In this document: positions 12,337 to 22,779 of the stretch, piece by piece
Layout: each line of letters begins with the position of its first letter
Numbering within the stretch: the stretch's first letter is position 1
Assembly: GCA_034509495.1 (NCBI GenBank)
Contig: JAVGWO010000026.1
Span: forward strand, 2,631,909-2,695,908
Source: Acestrorhynchus altus
Taxonomy: Eukaryota; Chordata; Actinopteri; Characiformes; Acestrorhynchidae
DNA length: 64,000 nucleotides
Direction: 5' to 3'
The notes under the pieces: generated by a model
Database searches by the model: none
Told to the model about the DNA's origin: nothing
What the model saw: the letters and a program-made list of their open reading frames with translations, nothing else
Program-made: the position numbers and the translations under genes

Positions 12337-13015
12337 AATGTTTTTTGATCAACTGATGCATCTAGACTAAGTAATATGATTAACAGAATACACCTTTACA
12401 TGCTGTGTGGTCTTGCCCAGTATAACTTCTTAAACCTTCTTAAAAATTCTTCTGTGAGATCAGATTGAGATACCAGATTAGTCTGGCTGCCTGTGAGATC
12501 ACTGAACTTTGTTGACCAGAAAACAATGGCAACATTGACCACTTTCACTGAATGACTCATTGTGTTTGCTGTAGTCAAAAATCACTTGCTCATTATGATT
12601 CTAAATGGCAGGAAGAGGCATTGGTTGCTGGGCTTTAACATGGCAGACAGACCTCCAGAGGGACTTGTCTGTCAATGCAGAGTTCAAACCATACCGACAA
12701 GCTGGAACAGAAACATCTTATTTAGCAGACTGGAGCAGTACTGTAAGAACCACAACTTCTGCTCATGTCCTTCAGTGCTGTTGTTTAAGCAGGCGGGTGA
12801 GGGGTGTGGGTGGGGATGGGGGGTTAGTTGTCTTGCTAATGCTCTCCTCCACTCCCCTCGCAATGGCTGAGGTCAACCATGGATTAAAAGGCACTGATGT
12901 ATCATCACTGTCAGGCAACATTACAGCATGCATTTTTTTTTCTTGTAAGGAGCACTTACTTATAAGGAACACATTACTTTCAATTACCTCCCTGACTTTT
13001 CTTTTTAATTAAAGG
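12335..13015. other. Non-coding, nothing firmly recognised
   Basis: Overlapping open frames on both strands (up to 135 codons at 12605-13012) have no domain and mutually exclusive frames. I treat them as chance. Confidence 0.35.
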
Positions 13016-13019
13016 CAAG

Positions 13020-13700
13020 GGCTGATAAATTATCAGAGCTTCTAAATGATGGGAGGCCGAAAAGAGATGGTACAGCACAGCGCCCAAAAGTGAATACCCT
13101 TCATTCCCATTACACCCACTGCTCGATAAGCAATCTTTAGGTAGGGGTTGGGGGGAAGGGGATGTTTGGGAGGATGTCTGAGATGAGGCAAGTCATTGGG
13201 AGCAGTCTAGTTTCCGGAGTGTCAGACTTTTTCGATTGTCCTGGTGAGAGAGACAGGCGATTCAGACATTGCTGTCTCCGTTTGCCTGCCGACTGAAAAG
13301 CAATTATAAACATGTTTAAAAGGGTAGAGACGTGAAAGGGCCAAACAAGTCAAGGGCCTTCAAACAGATAAGCAAGCAGCCAGGGGCTGATGGCCTTGTT
13401 GTGCCATTACTCCTTCCCCCCCTCCCCACTCCCTGCCCCACTTCCCTTCCTTTTTAGTTGCTAAGCCTCCCTGCGATGCTCCCCTTGCTGTGTTGACAAG
13501 TTCCTGAATGATGCTATCGCGGCAAACAGAGTGTGAAGCAAATGACATATTGTGAAGGCCATTTTTCTTTTTTTTGTCCTCCAACTATGTCTTCGCATAT
13601 CTATAGAGACAAACACAAACAACATCTCGTCTTGCCTTAATGAAGAGAAAGAATGACACGGCCATTCAGTAAGAGGATATTAAAGTGAGACTACTCATGT
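13020..13700. other. Possible conserved non-coding cluster
   Basis: A repeat-poor, CpG-retaining stretch with several complex blocks: around 13020-13140, 13215-13400 (including 'gattgtcctggtgagagaga' and 'ctgatggccttgttgtgcca') and 13500-13560. No open frame with a domain. An enhancer role is inference. Confidence 0.25.
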
Positions 13701-14055
13701 TATGGAAGATATGGGCCATCTGGTGCAGTAGATCTGAGGGCTGGCAGGTTCTGAGAACTAAGATTGGCCAAAAAGCTCATGTGAGCCTGATGACGACTTT
13801 AATCTCATTCTAATGCCCCCAAATCTCCAGCTTTAATGGCTTCTAAGAGTATTTTCCTATCAACTCTTTTTTTATTTGTTTCAAATATCTTAAAGCTTTT
13901 TGCTTGTTTTCCTCTCAGTATGTTTTATGTAACAGTTTTATGCCTATAATCTCAAATTTCTAATCTACAAAATATTCTAGTTTGAAGCCATAAAAGGCTG
14001 TACATTACACTGATAGTGTCATTATTAAGTGGTAACTAACATTGATAATAAGGGA
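13701..14055. other. Non-coding, nothing recognised
   Basis: AT-rich sequence without open frames or repeats that I can assign. Confidence 0.4.
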
Positions 14056-14059
14056 TGGT

Positions 14060-15262
14060 CTTACATTTTGCAAAGGGTTTACCTGTTTTAAAATCTTACC
14101 CACCTACAAAGAATAGGTGGGTAAGATGTAATATAGCTGGAACATTTTATCATTGGTACACTTCAACTGTGAGAGACAAAATAAAACAAAAATCAGATCA
14201 CAACAAAAATCACATTGTATGATTTTTAAATAAGTTGCATTTTATTGCATTAAGAATTTGATTTGCAATTACAGAGCTCAGACATTTTCTGTAGTTCTTG
14301 ACCAAGTTTACACACTGCAGCAGGGATTTTGGCTCACTCCTTCAATATGGTGCAATCAGCCTGTCCTCTTTACAGAAAAGCATCCCCAAAGTATGATATT
14401 TCAACCCCCAAGATTCACAGTTGGGATGGTGTTCTTGGGGTTGTACTCATCCTCCTTCTTCCTTCAAATATGATGAGTGGAGTTGATACCAAAAAGTTCT
14501 ATTTTGGTCTTTTCTGACCACATGACCTTCTCCCATGCCTCCTGGACATGTGCTGATGTAAGCAGGGGGACCTTGTGTGCCCTGCAGGATTTTAATCCAT
14601 GATGGTGTAGTGTGCTAGTAATGGTAATCTTTGAGACTGTGGTCCCAGCTCTCTCCAGGTCATTGACAAGGTCCTCCCATGTAGTTCTGGGCTGATTCCT
14701 GACCTTTTTCATTATCATCCTTACCCCACTAAGCAAGATCTTGCATGGAGCCCCAGACCAAGGCAGACTAACAGATTGCTTTTCTTCTATTTTCTAATAA
14801 TTGTGCCAACAGTTGTTGCCTTCTCACAAAGCTGTTGCCTATTGTCCTGTAGCCCATCCCATCCTTGTGCAGATCTATAATTTTGTCCCTGGTGTCCTTA
14901 CATAGCTCTTTGGTCTTTGTCATTGGGGAAGTATGACTGTTTGAGTTGTGGAAATGTGTGTTTTTTACAGGTAAAATGTTCAATTGGTGCAATTAATAAA
15001 GGTAATGCTTACAGAATAGGAGGCCTTCTTAAAGAAAACCTACCAGGTCTGTGATAGCCAGAATTCTTGCTGGTTGGTAGGTGATCAAATTCTTAGTTCT
15101 TATAAAATGCTAATTATTTATTTAAAAGTCATACAATCTGAATTTTTTTAGATTCTCTCTCCTAGTATCCTGTACCTGTGATAAAAATTAATGATGTTTT
15201 CGTTCTTTGTAGGTGGGAAAACCAGTATATTAGTTCCCTAGTATATTTAGTCCCCAACAGAA
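14060..15262 (-). mobile_element. Tc1-like element, internally deleted
   Basis: Both ends are degenerate inverted repeats. Left-end motifs 'cccacctacaaagaata' and 'cacttcaactgtgagagaca' are mirrored on the right by 'tctttgtaggtgggaaaacc' and a decayed 'gtatatttagtccccaac'. Inside lie the broken remains of a transposase read on the minus strand. The usual catalytic C-terminal third is missing: the sequence jumps from the 3' untranslated part to the middle of the gene near 14340-14350. This is a different Tc1 subfamily from the one at 20926. Left and right limits are approximate. Confidence 0.75.
14380..14950 (-). pseudogene. Tc1-like transposase relic
   Basis: The start is MTKTKELCKDTRDKIIDLHK (about 14925 downwards), the paired-type helix-turn-helix that binds the transposon ends. 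A frame break follows near 14770. Next come a segment with [20 protein letters not shown] and then [15 protein letters not shown]. The usual WSDET motif carrying the first catalytic Asp reads WSEKT here, so that Asp is lost. A stop follows, then a short remnant of the 'PKNTIPTV' region. The segment bearing the second Asp and the Glu of the DDE triad is deleted. Intact relatives are about 340 residues. This copy cannot make a working transposase. Distinct from, and older-looking than, the copy at 21137-22161. Confidence 0.85.
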
Positions 15263-15269
15263 TTTTACA

Positions 15270-15660
15270 ACACTCTATATTCCACTTTCTATAATTAGGG
15301 ACTTTCTGATCTCTGTTTTAAACAAAACACAATTAAATGTTGATTTATTTATAGCTGAACATAGAACCCTAACACAGAACCCAACGACTGAAGGGAAGAT
15401 GATCACTGAGACTGAATTAGACTGTAATTATAATAAAGCTCTAATAGGCTCTTTAACATAGAATAAAATACACTGAAATTATAATGTTGGAAAAAGTACT
15501 GGAGGCTACAGATTTACATACCTCCCTATTTATTGACTCTAGTGCAAAATGTCAAAACGTAAGATAAAAACAGCATACAGCAGAAAAAACAAACAAACAA
15601 ACAAACAAAAAAACACGTACTCTATACTCAAACCCAATATAGCTGTTGTCTCACTGAGTG
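15270..15660. other. AT-rich non-coding stretch with short (CAAA)n
   Basis: A (CAAA)n-like run sits at about 15590-15616, just before the gypsy relic. No gene. Confidence 0.45.
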
Positions 15661-15667
15661 GTTGAAG

Positions 15668-16055
15668 GTGGCCTACATGATCTCCCTCCTCAGTGTAAGG
15701 GCCCTGGCCTGAGCTACCACTCTATGGGAACAACAGGCATGGGAATGTGATACTGGGGAGGAGTTTGTGGCAGCTATCATCCACACATTTAACAATCTGT
15801 TGGGAGAGAAGCGGTACCCTTGTTATTGGCCCCTTTTTCAAGGATCCCGCTCAGTGGCTGATTATGCGCTTGATTTCCAAACACTTGCAGCTGAGAGTGT
15901 CTGGAATGAGGAAGCCCTACTGACAATCTTCCAATAAGGCCTCAACCCTAGCCTAAAGGATTAGCTGGGCACCTGGAATACACCAGACACCATTAAGGGT
16001 CTGTATGAGGCTTTGGAGTGCAAGGATGAGGTCCGTGCCTTGTCCAACTTCTCCT
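15668..16055 (+). pseudogene. Ty3/gypsy gag fragment
   Basis: In one frame the translation runs through ATTLWEQQAWECDTGEEFVA, then RYPCYWPLFQGSRSVADYAL, then DFQTLAAESVWNEEALLTIF. The 'G-S-x-S-V-A-D-Y-x-x-x-F-x-x-L-A-A-E-S-x-W-N-E-E-A-L' pattern is characteristic of the capsid region of vertebrate Ty3/gypsy (retrotransposon gag) proteins. Stops interrupt the frame (three seen, for example after the ACTGACAATCTTCCAA stretch near 15935), so it is dead. Gag would form the intracellular particle of the element. The protease, reverse transcriptase and RNase H regions are absent. Integrase pieces follow directly, first inverted and then in the same orientation. Confidence 0.8.
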
Positions 16056-16059
16056 TGTC

Positions 16060-16180
16060 CAGGATAGGGGCAGGCCTGTAACAAAATCCATGGAGACATG
16101 GCACCAGGGTATGGGCATTGGATGGAGGAGACCTTGCCCATGACCTGGGTGTCTTCTGCTATGCAAAAGTAGTGCAGGTT
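16060..16180 (-). repeat. Inverted duplicate of integrase-region segment (left arm)
   Basis: Read on the minus strand this arm encodes [20 protein letters not shown] and then [13 protein letters not shown]. The plus-strand arm at 16284-16416 encodes nearly the same peptide. The DNA arms match over roughly 120 bases with scattered differences and a gap of about 11 bases. Confidence 0.85.
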
Positions 16181-16283
16181 GATATGCAGGCACAGAGGTC
16201 TCTCTGCCACTAATCCCCCCCCTCCACATCCCACCGCTCACAGGTTTCTGGAGTTTGCCAATGAGAGAGAGAGAGAGAGACCT

Positions 16284-16830
16284 CAGATTGCACCACTTTT
16301 GCACAGCAGAAGGCACCAAGGTCATGGCCAGGGCCTCCTCCATCCATTGCCCATACTGTCACATTATTGGTCCCATGTCTCCCTGGATTTTGTTACAGGT
16401 CTGCCCCTATCCCAGGGTAACACCATGGTCCTCGTCCTGTGGTTTATGGTTCTCAACAAACTTCCTTCGCCAAAGAGACATCTGCCCTCTTACTCCAACA
16501 TGTGGTCCTCATCCACGCATTGCCCAGGACCTGGTGCCTGACCACAGTTCAACAGCCATTTTTGGAAGCCTTTCTGCCACCTTTTGAGGGCCTCCTCAGC
16601 CTGTCTTCTGGATTCCATTCAGAATCCAATAGGCAGATGGAGTGGATGAACCAGGACCTCATTCAGTCCCTTCATTGTCTTACCGTGGATAACACCTCCC
16701 TCTGGTCCAAACACTTGTCCTGGGTGGAGTATGCACATAATGCCCTCCAGCAGTCTGCCCTGATCATGATCATGGGTCCCAGCCCACCAGGTTCTGGACA
16801 TGGGCCTCATTTTCTTCAGGGCTTGTGATG
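16284..16830 (+). pseudogene. Ty3/gypsy integrase fragment
   Basis: Pieces in two to three frames spell an integrase core: [20 protein letters not shown] (first catalytic Asp in '[10 protein letters not shown]'), then [20 protein letters not shown], then a region ending LSSGFHSESNRQMEWMNQDL (the counterpart of the usual 'S-S-G-Y-H-P-Q-S-N-G-Q-T-E-R-x-N-Q' motif with its catalytic Glu; here the Q-T-E-R position reads Q-M-E-W), and WSKHLSWVEYAHNALQQSAL. Integrase inserts the element's DNA into the host chromosome. The usual 'S-D-R-G-P-Q-F' motif with the second Asp is degraded, and frameshifts break the gene near 16465. The chance frames on the minus strand are shadows, except for the inverted arm listed separately. 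Confidence 0.85.
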
Positions 16831-16834
16831 CTGG

Positions 16835-17075
16835 TGTTGGGACTTTTGGTGCTGTCCCTCAGGGAGGCAGCCCTGTAAGAGGGCAGGCCCTGCCAGCACT
16901 GGAGAGAGCTTGAAAGCCTGGAACCACAGCAGAGGTTAGCCCTAATCAGGTACACCTGCATGACAGAGTATTCAGCATATATACCTAGCCACACAGCTTC
17001 TCCTTTATAGATGGGTGGCTGGTAGAGTAAGATAGGAGAAAAGAAAAGAAAAGAATGTAAATTATTGTTTCTGCA
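16835..17075. other. Sequence downstream of integrase, possibly degraded LTR
   Basis: It contains 'ccctaatcaggtacacctgc' and 'cagcatatatacctagccac', which resembles the promoter part of some fish LTRs. There is no matching second LTR in the window, so the assignment is weak. Confidence 0.3.
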
Positions 17076-17077
17076 TT

Positions 17078-17335
17078 CTTCCATGTCCATCCAGGGTTCC
17101 TCCTACCTCCCAAAAATGAATATGGTAGGTGAATTTGCCATGCTACATTGCCTCGGTGTAAGTGTGACTGTGTGTATGTGTCTGTGGTACCTGTAAATAC
17201 ACTGGCAATCTGTCCAGGGGTATTCGTGCCTTGCGCCCAATGACCTCTAGGTGGGCCCCAGGGAGTTATGAATTAACTGTGACCCTATTCAAGAAGATGC
17301 AAAAAAGCTAATGACTGACTGACAGACAGAGTAAT
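17078..17335 (+). repeat. Retroposon 3'-end type repeat (copy B)
   Basis: Shared motifs with the 10690 copy: 'ggttcctcctacctcccaaa', 'ctgtccaggggtattcgtgc', 'cttgcgcccaatgacctcta', and a terminal 'tgactgactgacagacaga' tail of TGAC-like units. Confidence 0.65.
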
Positions 17336-17512
17336 GTTTCAGTGCTGATTTAGCAACTTTATACCTTTGCCCTTTTTTACCTTGGGTCTACCTCTTGGCT
17401 GCCTGTCCTCTCACTTCGGGAGAGAGAGTGTGTTAAATGGGCTGGTCCCGCTTGTCACACCAAAAGTTTATCTAATAAATAAATACATTATATAATAAAT
17501 ATTTACATAATC

Positions 17513-17518
<6 letters not shown>

Positions 17519-17593
<75 letters not shown>
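17519..17593. repeat. (TA)n microsatellite
   Basis: About 37 TA units with one phase break at about 17548. Self-complementary, so cruciform-prone. Confidence 0.95.
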
Positions 17594-17597
<4 letters not shown>

Positions 17598-17599
17598 CA

Positions 17600-19775
17600 A
17601 AACTACCATCCCATAATAAACCAAGGATAAAAGTGCAAAAATGGAGTAAGACCACAGCAGTGTACTATGAGGATTACAGGAACCGAAGGCATCTCAGTGT
17701 CAATTGACATTCTTTAGCTAAGACAGTGCAAGACCATGACCTGTGAGTGTGCACAGTCCACCATCCAAATGGTTTATTATCCCTCACCAGGGTTGTACTC
17801 AAGATACTCACGCACTGTCACCAGAGGCAGCCTGTCATCACCATGGAGAATCCAGCAGGAAATGGTTTTGTGTGAGAGGGGCCAAGTGCATTCTTGGATG
17901 GCAGTGAAGACATGCCACTCTGGAGGGGTTAAAATGGTTTAATCTCTTTAGCTACTGTTCAGGAAGGGGAGCAAGAAGAGATAGACCCTCAACACTGTCA
18001 GTCTATAGACATCCAAAATATGTCAAAAAGATATATTGTAAAAATGTATGATAATAATGTAATTAGAATTTGAAATTTTATACACACTTTACAGCCAATG
18101 TGCAGCAATGCAATGGATTTCAACCTCTGGTGGTAACCAATGTTTGGCAGAGAAAACAAACACACACTAATGAATTAGGTTAGGGACAACAAACCCCCAA
18201 AGTGATGAGCAGCCATCTTACCACCCAGCGAGCAACTCTGGGTTAGATGACTTGCTTAAGAGTGCCTAAGCTGTGTAGACAGGGGGATGAGATAAAAATA
18301 AGTAAATAAATAAAATGTATATTTATATAGATATAGATATGTAGATCTATAATGTTTTTATAAATAAAATAAATAAGAATCCTGCACATAAAGCATTATT
18401 ACTTTCTTCTATGGGCTGTATATGCATATAAATAAATTTTTAATTTATGTATATAAAATGTATTAAAAATAAATGTAGCCCAGATGAAAATTCTGGCCAT
18501 AGCTCTTTCACCTGTCAAGCAATTGCACAGGCAGTGAGCAGGGTTTGGAACTGTTGGGAGAGTTTCAGCCCTATGCCCTTACTGTGAGAGCAAAATCACG
18601 CCTTGTGTTCTCAGCTTTATAATTCAGGAATGCCTTGACACACCGGCAGAAAACACATACTGTTAGAAAAGGCAGAACCTACTGTTTTCTAAAAATAGGG
18701 ATTTTGTTGTGGAGCAGTGAACCCTCTGTGAGTAATTCATTGTGGAAATCATAATGTTATAATAATAACTGTTTTTTATAAGCTCCTGTTATTAAAATCC
18801 AGTATAATAAAGCAGTTTTCATTACCTGAGATGTTGGTCATATTGGCCCTGAACAAATAACTTCAAGGCTTAGAAATATGCATGGATCCCAGAGGCAGGA
18901 TCCATGACTGTCTTATTTTTTTCATATATTTTGTCTGAATAATAAGCCATATTATAAAACATAATTTTTTCTCAACTTACAGACACCAATCTGCAACCAT
19001 TTTGACCATAAATGTAAAATTCTTTTTCAGTTTCAAGTCTCTACAAATAAGTAAAAAAAAAAAGAAAATGGCAATTTGATGGTCATTTTTGATAACAACT
19101 TGGCATCAACTTCATCAAGATATTAAACTTCTGATAGTATTTACACATCAAGTAATTACATATCTCATATACTTACTGTGATATTAGAAAATAAAATAGG
19201 CAATGCAAAAAAAAGTGCCTAAACTTCAGGCTAAAGCACAAAATTTGGTAACGGACTTTTAACCGTAGTTATGAGCACATTTGATGAGGTACAGTGTGTT
19301 TATATGTGTCTATCTTTGTTTTGTCACGCTGTTGTGAACTTTTAAACTATGCTGTCGAGCGTAAAGCTTAAACAGCCTGTATGAGCTTTGTTTATCCTGA
19401 AAGCTTAATGAAGAACTGTGTAGCTGAATATAATTGTGTAAATACAGGACATGGACAGTGATCCTGGGAGCTTTACAGAACTTTTGGTGCTGTGTTTGAC
19501 TGCTTGGATGTTTTACAATGTCCCAGACCCTTACCCACCACTTTGTGTTATTGCTGTTAGAGAGTAACCGTTCATTATCAGTTGGTGTACCATATTACAT
19601 TTGATAAATTACATTATATTGCCAGTATTCCACAGATATTATTCACCTAAGTGCATATTTCTCATTTTTGATTGTAAAATTAAATTTCTTCTTGTGAAGG
19701 CTTAAAATGTATTCTTGGATTCAAAAGCATTTCTTTTATTTGACTGTACTGGTTTATATCCACCACGTACAACAT
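17600..19775. other. Non-coding, nothing recognised
   Basis: Mostly AT-rich DNA. A more complex stretch at 17640-18000 and another at 18480-18670 have no open frame or family that I can name. Confidence 0.4.
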
Positions 19776-19989
19776 TTAGTGTAATAAAGTGTATTCTATT
19801 GTTTTTGGGACAAAGTAAGAGACCATACCAAGGTGAATTGATATTTTAAACACAAAGTCAAAATGCTCAGTAGCCTTTCTTTGAGACAGAGGGTTCTGCC
19901 TGTTATATAAGTATTTAGGCAGGGTGTTAGATAAATAAATAAAAATAAAACAATTCTCTAATTGGACTGACAAATTCAATCAATTCTGG

Positions 19990-20445
19990 ACAAAAAAACT
20001 CTGGGCAGTGGAACAAAACAGTAGTGGAAGGTGAAAGGAGGTCATTAATCAAAGAAGCAGCACAGAAATCAAAGGTAACCCTGAAGGAGCTGCAAAGATC
20101 CCAAGCAGAGACTGGAATATCTGTCCATACAACCACAATAAGCCACACACTCCATAAAGCTGGGCTTTATGGAAGAGTAAACAGAAAAAAAAATGCTGGA
20201 AGACAAAAGACATACAGACCAAAAGAAGGCTAGTTTTGAGTTTGCCAAAAGGCTCCCCAAATGTATTTTCTATTGAAAAAAAAAAAAAAAAAATCACTTT
20301 TTGGCCACCAAGGAAAATGCTGTGTCTAGTGCAAATCCAACAAATCTCATCACCCCAAGAACAACATGCCCACAGTGAAACATGGCAGTGACGGCATCAT
20401 GCTGTGGGGATGTTTTTCAGCAGGAAATACTGGGAAACTGGTCCG
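19990..20445 (+). pseudogene. Older Tc1-like transposase relic
   Basis: One frame (20024-20233) reads SLIKEAAQKSKVTLKELQRS, then TTISHTLHKAGLYGRVNRKK, which matches the second DNA-binding half of a Tc1 transposase. After a frame break and an A-run of about 17 near 20275, [20 protein letters not shown] matches the centre of the catalytic domain just before the second Asp. The frame then runs out of homology at about 20445. The first helix-turn-helix, the second Asp and the Glu are all missing. A separate right-end relic lies at 22533-22640, beyond two later insertions. Confidence 0.8.
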
Positions 20446-20923
20446 AGTCAATGGTGACCCACCAGCCTGGTCTGATGAAATGCTAACCTTGAGCTCCTCT
20501 GCTCCATCTGAGAAGGACCCTGATTTCCCCTACATTGGCTGCCCACCTTCCGGCTACTGGACCTGGTCTAGTTTCCCACCCTGCCCTGGACTAGTTGCCC
20601 ACCTGCTGTCACCAACTATGTAAAATTTTACACAGACCCTAACTAGTTGCTACTGTAACTACTATGTCCACAATCAAGCTAACATGACGACAACAAATTG
20701 GTGCTTAACACCCAGAAACCAACTATATCATGCTGGATTTCAGGTCTAAAAGCCAGGCCACCTCATCCGTACCTGCCTTACTCATTGTACCCATTGGATA
20801 TTACTGCCCTTCATGTAAATAATATTATTTTTTGCACTTCTGGTTAGATGCTAAAGGCATTTCATTGGCTCTGTACCTAAACTCTGGATAATGAAGTAAT
20901 GTTGAGTCTAATCTAATCTAATA
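20446..20923 (+). mobile_element. Non-LTR retrotransposon 3' end
   Basis: The closing part reads 'cacttctggttagatgctaa', 'ggcatttcattggctctgta', then 'gttgagtctaatctaatcta'. A 3' untranslated region ending in a short TCTAA-type tail is typical of a fish non-LTR element. No coding sequence remains. It lies inside the older Tc1 relic and is cut at its tail by the younger Tc1. Confidence 0.6.
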
Positions 20924-20925
20924 TA

Positions 20926-22527
20926 CAGTGGGGAAAATAAGTATTTAGTCAGTCACCAATTGTGCAAGTTCTCCCACTTAAAAAGATGAGAGAGGCCGTT
21001 AATTGACATCATAGGTAGAACTCAACTATGAGAGACAAAATGTGAAAAAAAAATTGAGAAAATCATTTTGTCTGACTTTTAAAGAATTTATTTGCAAATA
21101 ATGGTGGAAAATAAGTATTTGGTCAATAACAAAAGTTCATCTCAATACTTTGTTGTATATCCTCTGTTGGCAATGACAGGTCAAACGTTTTCTGTAAGTC
21201 TTCACAAGGTTGGCACACACTGTTGCTGGTATGTTGGCCCATTCCTCCATGCAGATCTCCTCTAGAGCAGTGATGTTTTGGGGCTGTCTGCGGGCAACAC
21301 GGACTTTTAACTCCCTCCAAAGGTTTTCGATGGGGTTGAGATCGGGAGACTGGCTAGGCCACTCCAGGACTTTGAAATGTTTCTTACGAAGCCACTCCTT
21401 TGTTGCCCTGGCAGTGTGCTTGGGATCATTGTCATGCTGAAAGACCCAGCCACGTTTCATCTTCATTGCCCTTGCTGATGGAAGGAGGTTTGCACCCAAA
21501 ATCTCACAATACATGGCCCCATTCATTCTTTCATGTACACGGACCAGTCGTCCTGGTCCCTTTGCAGAGAAACAGCCCCAAAGCGTGATGTTGCCACCCC
21601 CATGCTTCACAGTTGGTATGGTGTTCTTTGGATGCAACTCCGCATTCACTGTCCTCAAACACGACGAGTTGTGTTTTTACCAAATAGTTCTACTTTGGTT
21701 TCATCTGACCATATGACATTCTCCCAATACTCTTCTGGAACATCCAAATGCTCTCTAGCAAACTTCAGACGTGCCTGGATATGGACTGGCTTAAGCAGGG
21801 GGACACGTCTGGCACTGCAAGATCTGAGTCCCTGGCGTCGTAGTGTGTTGCTGATGGTAGTCTTTGTAACGTTGGTCCCAGCTTTCTGCAGGTCATTCAC
21901 TAGATCCCCCCTTGTGGTTCTGGGATTTTTCCTCACCGTTCTTGTGATCATTTTGACCCCACGGGCTGAGATCTTACGTGGAGCCCCAGATCGAGGGAGA
22001 TTAGTAGTGGTCTTGTAGGTCTTCCATTTTCTAATTATTGCTCCCACAGTAGATTTCTTCACACCAAGCTGCTTGCCTATTGCAGATTCAGTCTTCCCAG
22101 CCTGGTGCAGGTCTACAATTCGGTTTCTGGTGTCCTCCGACAGCTCTTTCGTCTTCACCATAGTGGCGTTTGGAGTGTGACTGTTTGAGGTTGTGGGCAG
22201 GTGTCTTTTATACTGTTAATGACTTCAAACAGGTGCCATTAATACAGGTAATGAGTGGGGGAAAGGGGAGCCTCTTAAAAAAGAAGTTACAGGTCTGTGA
22301 CAGCAAGAAATCTTGCTTGTTTGTAGGTGACCAAACACTTATTTTCCACCATTATTTGCAAATAAATTCTTTAAAAGTCAGACAAAATCATTTTCTCAAT
22401 TTTTTTTTCACATTTTGTCTCTCATAGTTGAGGTCTACCTATGATGTCAATTACAGGCCTCTCTCATCTTTTTAAGTGGGAGAACTTGCACAATTGGTGA
22501 CTGACTAAATACTTATTTTCCCCACTG
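20926..22527 (-). mobile_element. Nearly intact Tc1-like transposon with IR/DR ends
   Basis: A complete element of 1602 bases flanked by TA at 20924-20925 and 22528-22529. The inverted repeats are about 200 bases each and start CAGTGGGGAAAATAAGTATT. I count about five mismatches between the two arms, so it is young. Each arm has an outer and an inner copy of the transposase-site core (inner copies at about 21102-21124 and 22328-22350), which is the IR/DR arrangement known from Sleeping Beauty-type elements. The single transposase gene is on the minus strand and is broken by one frameshift. Confidence 0.95.
21137..22161 (-). pseudogene. Tc1-family DD34E transposase, single frameshift
   Basis: The start [20 protein letters not shown] at 22161 begins the first helix-turn-helix (residues 1-50). 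A basic GAPRK linker and a second helix-turn-helix around residues 75-115 follow. The catalytic domain has all three acidic residues: Asp in [11 protein letters not shown], Asp in HDNDPKHTA and Glu in [11 protein letters not shown] count 34 residues between the last two, as expected for Tc1 (DD34E). The protein ends at 21137. Total length is close to the family's usual 340 residues. One base appears to be missing around 21652-21656, in the run before 'aggacagtgaatgcg', splitting the gene into 168- and 173-codon frames. Cut-and-paste transposition would occur in the nucleus at TA sites. No other lesion is seen. Confidence 0.93.
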
Positions 22528-22532
22528 TAACT

Positions 22533-22640
22533 ATAAAAAAGAAAAATGAAATGATGAAAACCCTCAAATAATCAACTTTTATTCCAAGTTGTGAGGTAGC
22601 AAAACACAAAAAATGGGTCAACACTTTTGCAAGGCACTCT
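22533..22640 (+). mobile_element. Right terminal repeat of the older Tc1
   Basis: The segment ends 'aacacttttgcaaggcact', the outward end of a common fish Tc1 terminal repeat (canonical inward reading: agtgccttgcaaaagt). It is preceded by 'ccaagttgtgaggtagcaaa', as in that subfamily. It lies directly beyond the young Tc1, so the young element and the non-LTR tail both interrupt the old copy. Confidence 0.6.
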
Positions 22641-22670
22641 AATCTTCACTGCTTTTTGGATAAACCAGCA

Positions 22671-22696
22671 TGTTTGTGTGTGTGTGTTTGTGTGTT

Positions 22697-22775
<79 letters not shown>
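22671..22775. repeat. (TG)n microsatellite with TGCG end
   Basis: Roughly 50 units, imperfect at the left and changing to (TGCG)n at the right. Confidence 0.95.
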
Positions 22776-22776
<1 letters not shown>

Positions 22777-22779
22777 AAT

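Noticed and set aside
12605..13012. 135-codon open frame, plus strand
   Set aside because: It overlaps other frames on both strands, has no domain, no splice or promoter context, and a composition like the surrounding DNA.
16770..17090. 106-codon minus-strand frame downstream of integrase
   Set aside because: No domain, and it straddles the boundary between the gypsy relic and a retroposon.
17640..18000. Possible further gypsy coding sequence
   Set aside because: The frames show no gag or pol motif and the 68-codon frame at 17736 is uninformative.
21513..22018. Plus-strand frames of 67 and 161 codons
   Set aside because: Antisense shadows of the Tc1 transposase gene, which reads on the minus strand.
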